Assembly: GCF_030386795.1 (NCBI RefSeq)
Contig: NZ_JANUQM010000007.1
Location: forward strand, 186,001 to 250,000
Reading direction: 5' to 3'
Length of the DNA stretch: 64,000 nucleotides
DNA from: Streptomyces sp. S.PNR 29
Lineage (GTDB): Bacteria > Actinomycetota > Actinomycetes > Streptomycetales > Streptomycetaceae
The position numbers and the translations under genes are program-made. The notes under the pieces are model-generated. The model had not been told where the DNA came from, did no database searches, and saw nothing but the letters and a program-made list of their open reading frames with translations. Shown in pieces: positions 36,594 to 46,228 of the stretch (within the stretch, counting starts at the first letter, position 1; each line of letters begins with the position of its first letter).

Positions 36594-39146
36594 TCAGTGG
36601 GCGGAGTCGAGGTGCCAGACGACGGCCTTGTCCAGCTTCACCGAGCCGTTCTCGGCGAAGACCTGCACGCCCTGGTCGGCGGGGTCGGGGAAGATCTGGT
36701 CGGTGATCACGGCCTCGCCGTTGCCGCCGAACACCTCGACGGACGACCAGTCGACCAGGACGCGCAGCTTCACCTTGCCGTTCTCGGCTTTCAGGGGCGC
36801 GCTCTGGACGCCGGGGAAGCTGCTGTTGAAGTCCACGGCGCCGGAGTGGGTGCGGTCGACGTACAACTGCTGTGTCGTGGTGTCGTAGCCGATGACGGTC
36901 TCCTCGCCGCCCGCGCCGGTGCGCACCTTCAGGCCGAACCGTTCGGCGTCCTTGAGCGAGAAGGTCGCCTCGATGTCGAGCGCCTTGCCCTCGGCCGCGC
37001 GGCCGATCAGGGGCTGGGAGGTGTTCTCGACGGTGAGCCCGGTCGCGGACGACGGGGCCTGCCGCAGGGACGTCACGCTGTTCACCGGCTCGCTGACCAG
37101 CCGGACCCGGCCGTCGACAGTGCGCAGGGCCATCTGGCGGGGGATGCTCTGCGCGCCACGCCAGGGGGAGGTCGGGATGGCGCCGCTGTAGTCCCAGTTG
37201 TTCATCCAGCCGATCATGTAGCGCTTGCCGCCCGGGGCGTTCTCCCAGGACACCGCCGCGTAGTAGTCCTTGCCGTAGTCGGCCCAGTCGGCGCGCTGCA
37301 GGGCGGAGAGGGCGGGGGTGTCGGCGGCGGTGAACTGGTCGGCCAGGATGTGCCCCCAGCCGGCGGTGTTCATGTCGACGACCTGGATCCGCGCCTTCTT
37401 GCCGAGGTAGGGGCGCAGGTCGAAGGAGGCCCAGTCGAGGGTCTCGCTGTTGGAGCCGGTGGCGCTGCGGACGATCTGGCCGTCGACGAGCAGGTTGACG
37501 GACGTCTCCTGGGAGACGGGCCGGGCCTGGGTGTCGGACAGCATGATGTGGTCGACGTTGATGTGGCCCCAGCCGCCGGTGTTGTCGTCGACGATCCTGA
37601 TCCGCGCCTTCTTGCCGGCGAGGTCGCGGACGTCCCAGGAGGCCCAGTTGAGGGCCTCGGCGTCCTGGCCGGTGGCGCTGCGGACCACCGCTCCGTCGAC
37701 GACGAGCTCGACGGCGGTGGGGTTGCCGGAGGAGAGGCCGTGGTTGCCGCCGCCGATGAGGAAGTTGACGTAGTCCTTGTCGAGGGTGAACTCGGGCGAG
37801 GTGAGGGTGCCCGTGGTGGCGTCGCCGTTCAGGTAGCTGTTGACCAGGCCGCTGCCCAGGAAGCCGGAGACCTCCTGCTGGCCGGGCAGGGTGCCGGTGG
37901 CGGGTGCGGAGCCGAAGGCGTCCCCGGTTGTCGTCCAGTCGCCGTAGGTGCCGCCCTCGAAGTCGGCGAGCAGCGTGCCCTCTGGCTCAGGGCCCCGTTC
38001 CATCACCGTTCCCGGCACGTGCGGGTGCCGGCCGCCGCCGACCTTGAAGTTCAGGTAGTCGCTGTCGACGGTGAACTCGGGCGAGGTGAGGGTGCCGGTG
38101 GTGCCGTCGCCCGAGTGGAAGCTGTTGGCGAGGCCCTTGCCGTCGAAGCCGTCGACCGTGCCCTGGCCGTCCAGCGCCCCGCCTGTGGGCGCCTGGCCGA
38201 ACGCGGTGCCGGTGGTGGTCCACGGACCGAAGTCGGTGCCCTCGAAGTCCTGCACGACCTGGCCGGCGGGCGGGGTGTACGTGCCCTTGTCCTCGGCGGT
38301 GAACTTCTTGCCGTCGAAGTCGCCGATGAAGTACTGGGCGGCCGAACCGCCCGCGATGCCACCGGGGTTGATGTTGACGACCAGCACCCACTTGATGTTG
38401 TTCTCGTCCCCGTCGACCGCGAGGGGGAACAGGTCGGGGCACTCCCACACGCCGCCGGTCGCACCCTGTGGCCCGAACTCGCTGAGCAGGTTCCAGTCCT
38501 TGAGGTTCTTGGACGAGTAGAACCGCACCTTGTGCTCGGTGGACAGCGACACCGTCATCAGCCAGCTCTTGGTCGGCTCGTACCACTGGACCTTGGGGTC
38601 GCGGAACTCCTTGGAGCCGATGTCGAGGACGGGATTGCCCCGGTACTTGGTCCAGGTGCGGCCGCGGTCGGTGCTGTAGGCGAGCGACTGGGCCTGGATG
38701 CCGGTGGCCTTGTCGTAGCTGGTGTAGATCGCCACCATGGGCGGGTTCTTCAGGGTGCCGAAGCCGGTGGTGTTGTTCCGGTCGACGACCGCGCTGCCGG
38801 AGAAGACCATCTCCTGGTCGTCGTGCGGCAGGGCTAGCGGCAGCTCCTTCCAGTGCACGAGGTCCGTGCTCACCGCGTGCCCCCAGGACATGTCACCCCA
38901 AGAGTTTCCATTGGGGTTGTACTGGTAGAAGAGGTGGTATTCGCCCTTGTGGTACACGAGGCCGTTGGGGTCGTTCATCCAGTTCTTCTCCGGGGTGAAG
39001 TGGAACTGGGGGCGGTAGGTCTCGGAGTACGGCGGAGTGTCGGCCGCGACGGCCTGAGGGACGAGCGGGGCGGCGGACAGGGCGCAGACGGTCGCCACCG
39101 CCGCCAACCGCATCCGGGCATGCCGGGATACGCGTGCAGAGCCCAT
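36594..39146 (-). CDS. Secreted GH32 fructanase (levanase/inulinase) with a nested internal insertion
   Basis: Enzyme of 850 residues with a signal peptide (cleavage near AVAADT, residue 36). GH32 landmarks: nucleophile D59 in WMNDPNG, D183 in FRDPK, acid/base E235 in ECPD. The propeller (about 40-298) is interrupted at residue 299 and resumes at about 611 (DYYAAVSWENAPGG); a C-terminal sandwich ends the protein. The 310-residue insert holds two copies of one jelly-roll-like module, one inside the other (see findings). A pair of LacI-type boxes lies 113-142 bp upstream of the start. Likely role: extracellular release of fructose for the neighbouring importer. ATG 39146 follows GAGGAGA. Confidence 0.92.
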   Translation of the reverse strand: MGSARVSRHARMRLAAVATVCALSAAPLVPQAVAADTPPYSETYRPQFHFTPEKNWMNDPNGLVYHKGEYHLFYQYNPNGNSWGDMSWGHAVSTDLVHWKELPLALPHDDQEMVFSGSAVVDRNNTTGFGTLKNPPMVAIYTSYDKATGIQAQSLAYSTDRGRTWTKYRGNPVLDIGSKEFRDPKVQWYEPTKSWLMTVSLSTEHKVRFYSSKNLKDWNLLSEFGPQGATGGVWECPDLFPLAVDGDENNIKWVLVVNINPGGIAGGSAAQYFIGDFDGKKFTAEDKGTYTPPAGQVVQDFEGTDFGPWTTTGTAFGQAPTGGALDGQGTVDGFDGKGLANSFHSGDGTTGTLTSPEFTVDSDYLNFKVGGGRHPHVPGTVMERGPEPEGTLLADFEGGTYGDWTTTGDAFGSAPATGTLPGQQEVSGFLGSGLVNSYLNGDATTGTLTSPEFTLDKDYVNFLIGGGNHGLSSGNPTAVELVVDGAVVRSATGQDAEALNWASWDVRDLAGKKARIRIVDDNTGGWGHINVDHIMLSDTQARPVSQETSVNLLVDGQIVRSATGSNSETLDWASFDLRPYLGKKARIQVVDMNTAGWGHILADQFTAADTPALSALQRADWADYGKDYYAAVSWENAPGGKRYMIGWMNNWDYSGAIPTSPWRGAQSIPRQMALRTVDGRVRLVSEPVNSVTSLRQAPSSATGLTVENTSQPLIGRAAEGKALDIEATFSLKDAERFGLKVRTGAGGEETVIGYDTTTQQLYVDRTHSGAVDFNSSFPGVQSAPLKAENGKVKLRVLVDWSSVEVFGGNGEAVITDQIFPDPADQGVQVFAENGSVKLDKAVVWHLDSAH

Positions 39147-39258
39147 GGTGTCTCCTCGTACAGCGGCCGTCCGCGCAGCGGTGACTGCGGCCCCGGCGCG
39201 GACGGAGCGAAAAGTGACGCCTTGGTCGGCGGTGTCGTCCACGCGGTCGGCCAAGGAG

Positions 39259-39288
39259 TGTCATCGTTGACTTGTGTCATCGATGACA
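39259..39288. promoter_or_regulatory. Paired LacI-type operators before GH32 gene
   Basis: TGTCATCGTTGACT (39259-39272) and the perfect palindrome TGTCATCGATGACA (39275-39288), 16 bp apart centre to centre. The same pair in the same spacing occurs in the kinase/transporter promoter at 40468-40497, so the local LacI protein is the probable binder. Confidence 0.75.
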
Positions 39289-39370
39289 TCAAGTGGGCCG
39301 ATGATGCGGGCAATCGGGCCGACGCGTCAACGGTCGGGGCGTGATTGCCCCGGCGCGACTCGCCTGCCGG

Positions 39371-40333
39371 TTACGGGCGGTCGGCTGTCGCGAGCCGCGC
39401 CAACTGGCTCTGCCACGGCGGGTTGGGGCCTGCGACCGAGCAGGTCAGGGCCGCGACCCGGGCGGCGAACCGGCAGGCCTGTGCGACATCGTCCGGACCC
39501 AGCTCCGTCAGCCGGCCACCGAGGAGTCCACGGGCCCCGAGGTGGTGCAGCATCCCGGCCGTGAAGGAGTCTCCCGCCCCGACCGTGTCGACCACCTGCG
39601 TCGCCACCGCGGGCACGTGCACCCGTTCGCCGTCGAGGGAGGCCACAGCGCCGTCGGCGCCGCGGGTGATCACGACGAGCCGCGCCCCTGCGGCGTGCCA
39701 GATGTCGCACGCCCGCTCGGGGGGCGTGCCGGGCAGGAGGAGCGCCAGGTCGTCCTCGCTCAGCCGCAGCACGTCCGCGAGGCCGCACCAGTGCTCCAGC
39801 CGGGCGCGGTAGACCTCGGGGCGCACCAGCAGCGGACGGACGTTGGGGTCGATGCTGATGGTGGCCCGGGAAGCGGCGGCTGCCAGGAATTCTTCCACCA
39901 CCGCCGCCCCGGGCTCCCGGACCAGGGCGAGCGACCCGGTGTGCACACAGGCGGTTTCGGACAGCTCCACCCGGGCGAGCTCCTCGGCCGTCCACTGCCA
40001 GTCGGCCGTGTTCTGCGCGTGGAAGGAGAACGCGGCCTGCCCCCGGGCGTCCAGCTCCGCCACGGCCAGCGTGCTGGGTTCCGCGGCCGGGACGGCATAC
40101 GACAGGTCCACCCCGGACGCCTCCAGATGGGCCCGGAACAGGCGGCCGAACACGTCGCCGGACAGCCGTGCGAGGAAGCGGGCCGGGGTGCCCAGCCGGG
40201 CCAGGGCCACTGCCGTGTTCGCGGGCCCGCCGCCGGGCAGCACACGGAGGGCCAGCTCGCCCGGGGCGCTCGCGGGTTCGGTGAAGGCGTCCGCGACGCA
40301 CTCCCCGAGGACGGTGATCTGACGCAGACTCAT
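39371..40333 (-). CDS. PfkB-family sugar kinase, probable fructokinase
   Basis: Kinase of 320 residues with both PfkB signatures: LPGGGPANTAVALARLG near residue 33 and DTVGAGDSFTAGML at about 249-262 (base D255). No lid insertion is visible, as in fructokinases. It would phosphorylate fructose released by GH32 and brought in by the divergent ABC importer. It lies upstream of the GH32 gene, which has its own promoter, and its own promoter is shared with the importer and carries two LacI boxes. ATG 40333. Confidence 0.88.
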   Translation of the reverse strand: MSLRQITVLGECVADAFTEPASAPGELALRVLPGGGPANTAVALARLGTPARFLARLSGDVFGRLFRAHLEASGVDLSYAVPAAEPSTLAVAELDARGQAAFSFHAQNTADWQWTAEELARVELSETACVHTGSLALVREPGAAVVEEFLAAAASRATISIDPNVRPLLVRPEVYRARLEHWCGLADVLRLSEDDLALLLPGTPPERACDIWHAAGARLVVITRGADGAVASLDGERVHVPAVATQVVDTVGAGDSFTAGMLHHLGARGLLGGRLTELGPDDVAQACRFAARVAALTCSVAGPNPPWQSQLARLATADRP

Positions 40334-40467
40334 GGGCTGCTCTTCTCTTCGAACGCACGAGCGAAAGCGGGCACGGACCGGGCAGCCGCCGCGGGCGTTA
40401 CGGACTTGTGTCCGGCACAAGGCATTGACGCTGCCGGGAGACGGAGTCCATCATCCTCGCCATGCAG

Positions 40468-40497
40468 TGTCAACGATGACATAAGTCAACGATGACA
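40468..40497. promoter_or_regulatory. Paired LacI-type operators in kinase/importer promoter
   Basis: TGTCAACGATGACA (40468-40481) and AGTCAACGATGACA (40484-40497), again exactly 16 bp apart. They sit between the divergent PfkB and binding-protein genes, so one repressor can close both directions. Confidence 0.75.
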
Positions 40498-40556
40498 CCC
40501 CGGGCAGCATGCTCCGACCCAACTCCGTGCCGCCCGCTATCCCACAGGAGTCGATC

Positions 40557-41579
40557 ATGCCTCGCACCACTCGCCTGTCCTCCCCTCTCCTCAGAGCCGC
40601 CGCGGTCACGGGCATCGCGGCCCTCACCCTGACGGCCTGCGGATCCGGCTCCGGTGCCGGATCGGGTTCGTCCAGCGCCGGTTCGGGTGACGTCAAGGTC
40701 GGTCTGATCACCAAGACCGACACCAACCCGTTCTTCGTGAAGATGAAGGAGGGCGCGGAGAAGACCGCGAAGGCCGAGGGCGTCAAACTCATGACCGCGG
40801 CCGGCAAGTTCGACGGGGACAACGCCGGTCAGGTCACGGCCATCGAGAACATGGTCGCCGCCGGCGTGAAGGGCATCCTGATCACGCCCAGCGACTCCAA
40901 GGCCATCGTGCCCGCGATCGAAAAGGCCAAGGCCAAGGGCGTCCTCGTCATCGCCCTGGACACCCCGACCGAGCCGCAGAGCGCGGTCGACGCCCTCTTC
41001 GCCACCGACAACCTCAAGGCCGGCGAGCTGATCGGCGAGTACGCCAAGGCCGCCATGAAGGGCAAGACGGCGAAGATAGCCACCCTCGACCTCGCGCCGG
41101 GCGTCTCCGTCGGCGTCCAGCGGCACAACGGCTTCCTGAAGGGCTTCGGCGCCACCGACAAGGACGTCACCTGCGCCCAGGACACCGGCGGCGACCAGGC
41201 CAAGGGCCAGACCGCGATGGAGAACTGCCTGCAGAAGGCGCCCGACATCAACGTCGTCTACACCATCAACGAGCCCGCCGCCCTGGGCGCTTACACCGCG
41301 CTGAAGGCCAAGGGCCGGGAGAAGGACGTCCTGATCGTCTCGGTCGACGGCGGCTGCACCGGCACGCGGGCCGTCAAGGACGGCAAGATCGCCGCGACCT
41401 CGCAGCAGTACCCGCTGAAGATGGCCGCCGAGGGCGTCAAGGCCGTCGTGACGTACGCCAAGAACGGCAAGAAGGCCTCCGGCTACACCGACACCGGCGT
41501 CACGCTGATCACCGACAAGGCGCAGACGGGGGTCACCTCGAAGGACACCGCGTACGGCCTGGAGAACTGCTGGGGCTGA
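40557..41579 (+). CDS. RbsB/FrcB-type sugar-binding lipoprotein
   Basis: Type-1 periplasmic binding protein of 340 residues: lipobox LTAC, then VGLITKTDTNPFFVKMKEGA, GILITPSDSKAIVPAI and ALDTPTEPQ, the RbsB family pattern. The context (fructokinase, fructanase) points to fructose; ribose, allose or similar sugars cannot be excluded. ATG 40557 follows AGGAG by 6 bp and is chosen over the upstream ATG 40509, which would place the signal peptide 16 residues inside. Confidence 0.88.
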   Translation: MPRTTRLSSPLLRAAAVTGIAALTLTACGSGSGAGSGSSSAGSGDVKVGLITKTDTNPFFVKMKEGAEKTAKAEGVKLMTAAGKFDGDNAGQVTAIENMVAAGVKGILITPSDSKAIVPAIEKAKAKGVLVIALDTPTEPQSAVDALFATDNLKAGELIGEYAKAAMKGKTAKIATLDLAPGVSVGVQRHNGFLKGFGATDKDVTCAQDTGGDQAKGQTAMENCLQKAPDINVVYTINEPAALGAYTALKAKGREKDVLIVSVDGGCTGTRAVKDGKIAATSQQYPLKMAAEGVKAVVTYAKNGKKASGYTDTGVTLITDKAQTGVTSKDTAYGLENCWG

Positions 41580-41614
41580 GCCGCCCCGAGGACCGCCCGA
41601 ACCGCCTCAGGCAG

Positions 41615-41651
41615 CGGCCCGGCTCCCGCCTCCCCGACCGGGAGCGGGCCG
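41615..41651 (+). terminator. Stem-loop between binding-protein and permease genes
   Basis: CGGCCC and GCTCCCG (41615-41628, one bulged G) pair with CGGGAGC and GGGCCG (41639-41651). It is placed 36 bp after the binding-protein stop, as in the xyl and ngc operons. Confidence 0.7.
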
Positions 41652-41679
41652 CCCTCTCACCCTCCGTCAAGGACTTCGC

Positions 41680-42689
41680 ATGACTGCCACGTCCACGCCA
41701 CCGTCCACCTCCTCGCCGTACGCCGGGCTCAAAGCACCGACCACGGCCCGCAGACTGCTCACGCAACCGACCACCGGCCCCCTGGTCGCCCTCCTCCTGG
41801 CCTGCGTCTTCTTCTCCGTCTCGACCGACCAGTTCCTCACGGGCGGAAACTTCTCGCTGATCGTGCAGCAGGTCATGGTCGTCGGCACCCTGGCCATCGG
41901 TCAGACGCTGATCATCCTCACGGCGGGCATCGACCTGTCCTGCGGGGCGGTGATGGCGTTCGGCAGCATCGTGATCGCCAAGATGGCGGCCGAGGGAACC
42001 CTGCCACCGCTCGTCGCGATCGCCCTGGGCCTGGTCGTCTGCGGCGGCTTCGGCCTGCTCAACGGGGCGTTGGTGCAGAAGATCCCGCTGCCGCCGTTCA
42101 TCGTCACCCTCGGCATGCTCAACGTGGCCTTCGCGCTGACCCACATCTACTCCGAGGAGCAGACGGTCACCAACCTGCCCGGCCCGCTCACGGCACTCGG
42201 GCAGACCTTCCCGCTCGGCAGGACCGACATCACGTACGGCTCGCTGGTCACGATCGCCCTGTTCCTCCTCCTCGCGTACGCGCTCAGCAGCACCGCCTGG
42301 GGCCGGCACGTCTACGCCCTGGGCAACAGCCAGGAGGCGGCGCGGCTGAACGGCATCCGCACCTCCCGGCTGACCATCGGCGTCTACACCGTGGCCGGCC
42401 TGCTGTACGGCATCGCCGCCCTGCTGCTCATCTCCCGTACCGGCGTGGGTGATCCGCAGGCCGGACAGACCGACAACCTGGACAGCATCACCGCGGTGGT
42501 GCTCGGCGGCACCAGCCTCTTCGGCGGACGCGGGTCGGTCCTGGGCACCTTCATCGGCGTCCTCATCGTCGGTGTGTTCCGCAACGGCCTGCAGTTGATG
42601 GGTGTCGCCTCCATCTACCAGACCCTGATCACCGGCGTCCTGGTGATCCTCGCGGTGACCGTCGACCAGATCTCCCGGAAGAAGGCCCG

Positions 42690-42693
<4 letters not shown>
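41680..42693 (+). CDS. RbsC/FrcC-type ABC sugar permease
   Basis: Permease of 337 residues with eight to ten hydrophobic segments and the CUT2 motifs QTLIILTAGIDLSCGAVMAFG and GGTSLFGGRGSVLGTFIGVL. It has a 40-residue hydrophilic start rich in Thr and Ser. Its stop overlaps the ATPase start by ATGA (42690-42693). It forms the pore for the sugar bound by the upstream lipoprotein. Confidence 0.9.
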
Positions 42694-43526
<833 letters not shown>

Positions 43527-43602
43527 CAACACGACCCGGCTTTCGCAGTTGCCGGCCGAGGCCGCGGCCGGAACCGAGAGCCCTCAGGAGACGGTTTCCT
43601 CC

Positions 43603-44634
43603 ATGGCAGCGAACCGCCGCCCCACCCTGGCCGACGTCGCCCAGGAGGTGGGCGTCAGCGCCAAGACGGTCTCCCGCGTCCTCAACGAGGACGGCCCCGT
43701 CTCGGCACAGACCAGGGAACAGGTGCTCGCCGCGGTGGCCAAGCTCGGTTTCCAGCCGAACCTCATGGCACGCAACATCCGCGTCGGCGGACCCGACACC
43801 ACCATAGGACTGGTCGTCCCGGACCTCGGCAACCCGTTCTTCGGAGCCGTGGCCCGTGGCATCGAGGACAGCGTCCGCGACCGCGGACTGACGCTGCTCA
43901 TGGGATCCTCAGCGGACGACCCCGACCGTGAGCGCGCCCTGACGGACAAGTTCCTCGCCCGGCGTGTCAGCATCCTGATCGTCGTGCCGTCCGTCGGCGC
44001 CGACCACTCCCACCTCAAGTCCCACCGCACGGCGGGACTCCCCGTGGTCTTCCTCGACCGCCCCGGTGTCGGCCTGTCCACGGACAGCATCGTCAGTACC
44101 AACCGGGCGGGCGCCCAGGAAGGCGTCGCCCACCTCATCGCCCACGGGCACCGGCGCATCGGCTTCGTCGGCGACCTGCCCACCAGGCTCTACACCCGCC
44201 GCGAACGTCTGGCGGGCTACCGCTCGGCCCTGCAGGAAGCCGGAATCCCCTACGACCGCTCACTGGTCACCAACGCCCACGACCAGCGAGGAGCCGAGGC
44301 CGCGACCTCCCAGCTCCTCGACCTGGCCGATCCCCCCACGGCCCTGTTCGCCGGCAACAACATCGTGGCGCTGGGGGTCGTCGCCGAACTGGCCCGCAGC
44401 AAGCGCAAGCACGTGGCCGTCGTCGCCTTCGACGACGTCTCACTGGCCGAGGCGCTCGAACCGGCCCTGACCGTCGTCGCCCAGGACCCCGAGGAAATCG
44501 GCAGGACAGCGGCGACGACCGCCCTGGCCCGCCTCGACGGCGACCGCTCCCGGGCTCGCACCATCACCGTGCCGACCCGGCTGATCGTCCGCGGTTCGGG
44601 AGAGCAGCGCGCGGCCGCCCCGCCGGAGGCATGA
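43603..44634 (+). CDS. LacI-family transcriptional regulator
   Basis: Regulator of 343 residues: helix-turn-helix and hinge (TLADVAQEVGVSAKTVSRVLNE...FQPNLMARNIR) and a type-1 sugar-binding domain (IGLVVPDLGNPFFGAVARGIED). ATG 43603 is chosen: the frame opens 18 codons earlier but AGGAG (43586-43590) fits this ATG. Being the last gene of the importer operon, it probably represses both the operon and the kinase and GH32 genes through the TGTCATCG-A/T-TGACA boxes, released by fructose or a phosphate of it. Confidence 0.9.
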   Translation: MAANRRPTLADVAQEVGVSAKTVSRVLNEDGPVSAQTREQVLAAVAKLGFQPNLMARNIRVGGPDTTIGLVVPDLGNPFFGAVARGIEDSVRDRGLTLLMGSSADDPDRERALTDKFLARRVSILIVVPSVGADHSHLKSHRTAGLPVVFLDRPGVGLSTDSIVSTNRAGAQEGVAHLIAHGHRRIGFVGDLPTRLYTRRERLAGYRSALQEAGIPYDRSLVTNAHDQRGAEAATSQLLDLADPPTALFAGNNIVALGVVAELARSKRKHVAVVAFDDVSLAEALEPALTVVAQDPEEIGRTAATTALARLDGDRSRARTITVPTRLIVRGSGEQRAAAPPEA

Positions 44635-44966
44635 CCGCGGCGCCGGGACACGCCCCCCGGTGGAGCTCCCCGCCGTTGCCCCCTGGCCGCCCGTCCCGCT
44701 GTCCGCGTCATCGCCGAAGAGAGCCACGCCCCTCTGCCGAGGCAGATCGACGAGGACCCCGCCGGAAGTCCCGAGCACCTCGGCACCGGCCTGCGGCGCC
44801 TCTGCTCCGGCGCCGCCCCTCTCCTCCGGTCCTGCGCCCGAACTCGGCCTGTACGGAGGCGACTTGGCCAGGCACCAGTGAGGACTGGGGCACGGGCCCC
44901 GACACCCGCAAGCACCCGCGAGCACCCGCACCGACCGACTCGCGCTGAGCGCTCCCCCGTAGCCCT

Positions 44967-45000
44967 CACGTGCGGCGCACACGCCTGCGCGCCGCACGTG
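44967..45000. terminator. Bidirectional terminator between LacI and LPMO genes
   Basis: CACGTGCGGCGC (44967-44978) pairs perfectly with 44989-45000 around a 10-nt loop, 29 bp after the LPMO stop. The 44635-44966 stretch before it holds no gene I can support, only three imperfect ACACCCGCA-like repeats near 44901-44931. Confidence 0.75.
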
Positions 45001-45028
45001 GCCGGGTGCCGGCGGGCGAACCAGCGGT

Positions 45029-46114
45029 TCAGCCGACCCGGCAGGGCAGGGTCGTCGTACTGTCACCGCCGGAGCCGGAGACGACGTAGCCGAACGTCGT
45101 ACTCTTCCCCGGATCCAGCGAACCGTTCCAGCCCGCGTTGTGGACCATCACGGACTGACCGTTGTAGGTGGCGGTGCCGCTCCACAGGCTCTCGACCTTC
45201 TGGCCGGCCGGGAGCGTCCAGTCCACCATCCAGCCGAGCATGGGGACGTCGCCGGTGTTGGTGACGGTCACCTCGGACTGGTAGCCGCCGTTCCAGCTGC
45301 CCGTCGTCCTGCGGGTGGCCGTGCAGGTGCCGGGCACCGGCTCGCTCGGGTTGCCCGGCTGCTTGACGCCGGTCACCTCGCCGTTGCCGCCGTCGAAGAC
45401 GACGTCGGAGCAGGAGTAGAAGGTCTCCTGGCTGTCCGAGCGCTGCCAGACCATGTAGATGATGTGCCGGCCCGACTTGTTGGCGGGGAGCTTGCCGGTC
45501 CAGGAGTAGTTGGCCTCGACCGTGCCCGGGGAGCCGTTGAGCGGCGGGTGGTCCACGGAGAGGAACGGCTGCTCCTCGATGTCGTTCCAGGTGAGCGTCT
45601 TGGTCGGGTCGAAGCCGTCCTTGGTGATGTAGACGTAGAACCAACCCGGGTGCGCCGCCCAGGCGTTGTACGAGAAGTCGACGGTCGCACCCGAGGTGAG
45701 GTGGGTGAGCGGCCAGTCCTTGCTGGGCGTGTTGAACCCGGTGAAGTTGGTGTTGCCGCCGCTGCACAGCTGACCGTCGGGCACGAAGCCGCGGGTGCGG
45801 CCGGCGCCGTCCGAGCGCAGCACCGAGAACCAGTTGTAGAACGGCGTGGTTCCGCTGACCTGCTGGGCGGCCTTGCAGGCCGGGTTGACCGGTTTGATCT
45901 CGCCGGTGTCGGTGAGGCCGTCCTGCCAGCACAGGAAAGTGCGGCTGCCGGGCTTCATGGGGGTGCCGTGGGCCTCCGCGTCGGCGCCGGCCGTGACGAC
46001 CAGGGTGAGGGCCGGGATGGTGGCGAGGAGGGAGATCAGGACGAGGAAGAGTGATCTGGCGCGGGTGGGGCGCGTTAATCGACGCGCGGCCGATTCATCT
46101 TTTGTCATGATCAT
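45029..46114 (-). CDS. Secreted AA10 lytic polysaccharide monooxygenase with CBM2
   Basis: Protein of 361 residues. After a 48-residue signal region the mature enzyme begins with H49 (AEA/HGTPMKPGSRTF), the copper-brace histidine; the second is H155 in NAWAAHPGW. The catalytic part ends near residue 245; a short Pro/Glu linker leads to a cellulose-binding CBM2 (about 258-361, WNGGYQSEVTVTNTGD, WTLPAGQKVESLWSG). This arrangement is that of cellulose-active C1 oxidisers such as CelS2. Codon 13 is a rare TTA. A perfect CebR box lies 101 bp upstream. Weak ribosome site (AAGGAA, 13 bp). Confidence 0.92.
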   Translation of the reverse strand: MIMTKDESAARRLTRPTRARSLFLVLISLLATIPALTLVVTAGADAEAHGTPMKPGSRTFLCWQDGLTDTGEIKPVNPACKAAQQVSGTTPFYNWFSVLRSDGAGRTRGFVPDGQLCSGGNTNFTGFNTPSKDWPLTHLTSGATVDFSYNAWAAHPGWFYVYITKDGFDPTKTLTWNDIEEQPFLSVDHPPLNGSPGTVEANYSWTGKLPANKSGRHIIYMVWQRSDSQETFYSCSDVVFDGGNGEVTGVKQPGNPSEPVPGTCTATRRTTGSWNGGYQSEVTVTNTGDVPMLGWMVDWTLPAGQKVESLWSGTATYNGQSVMVHNAGWNGSLDPGKSTTFGYVVSGSGGDSTTTLPCRVG

Positions 46115-46214
46115 GACAATGCGTCCGTTCCTTCAGGTACGGTGCGTGCGGGTGTCATGTGATGCGGATGCGCGGGGAGGGAGTGACCCGGAGGGCGGGT
46201 TCCGGTCCACCGTA

Positions 46215-46228
46215 TGGGAGCGCTCCCA
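46215..46228. promoter_or_regulatory. CebR operator
   Basis: TGGGAGCGCTCCCA, a perfect match to the CebR box that blocks cellulose and cello-oligosaccharide genes in Streptomyces until cellobiose or cellotriose is present. It lies 101 bp before the LPMO start. Confidence 0.85.

Noticed and set aside
36117..38837. Open plus-strand frame of 906 codons
   Set aside because: Antisense to the GH32 gene; the repeats in its product only mirror the duplicated module.
44635..44966. Small frames after the LacI gene
   Set aside because: Low-complexity Pro/Arg products, no ribosome sites, no family.
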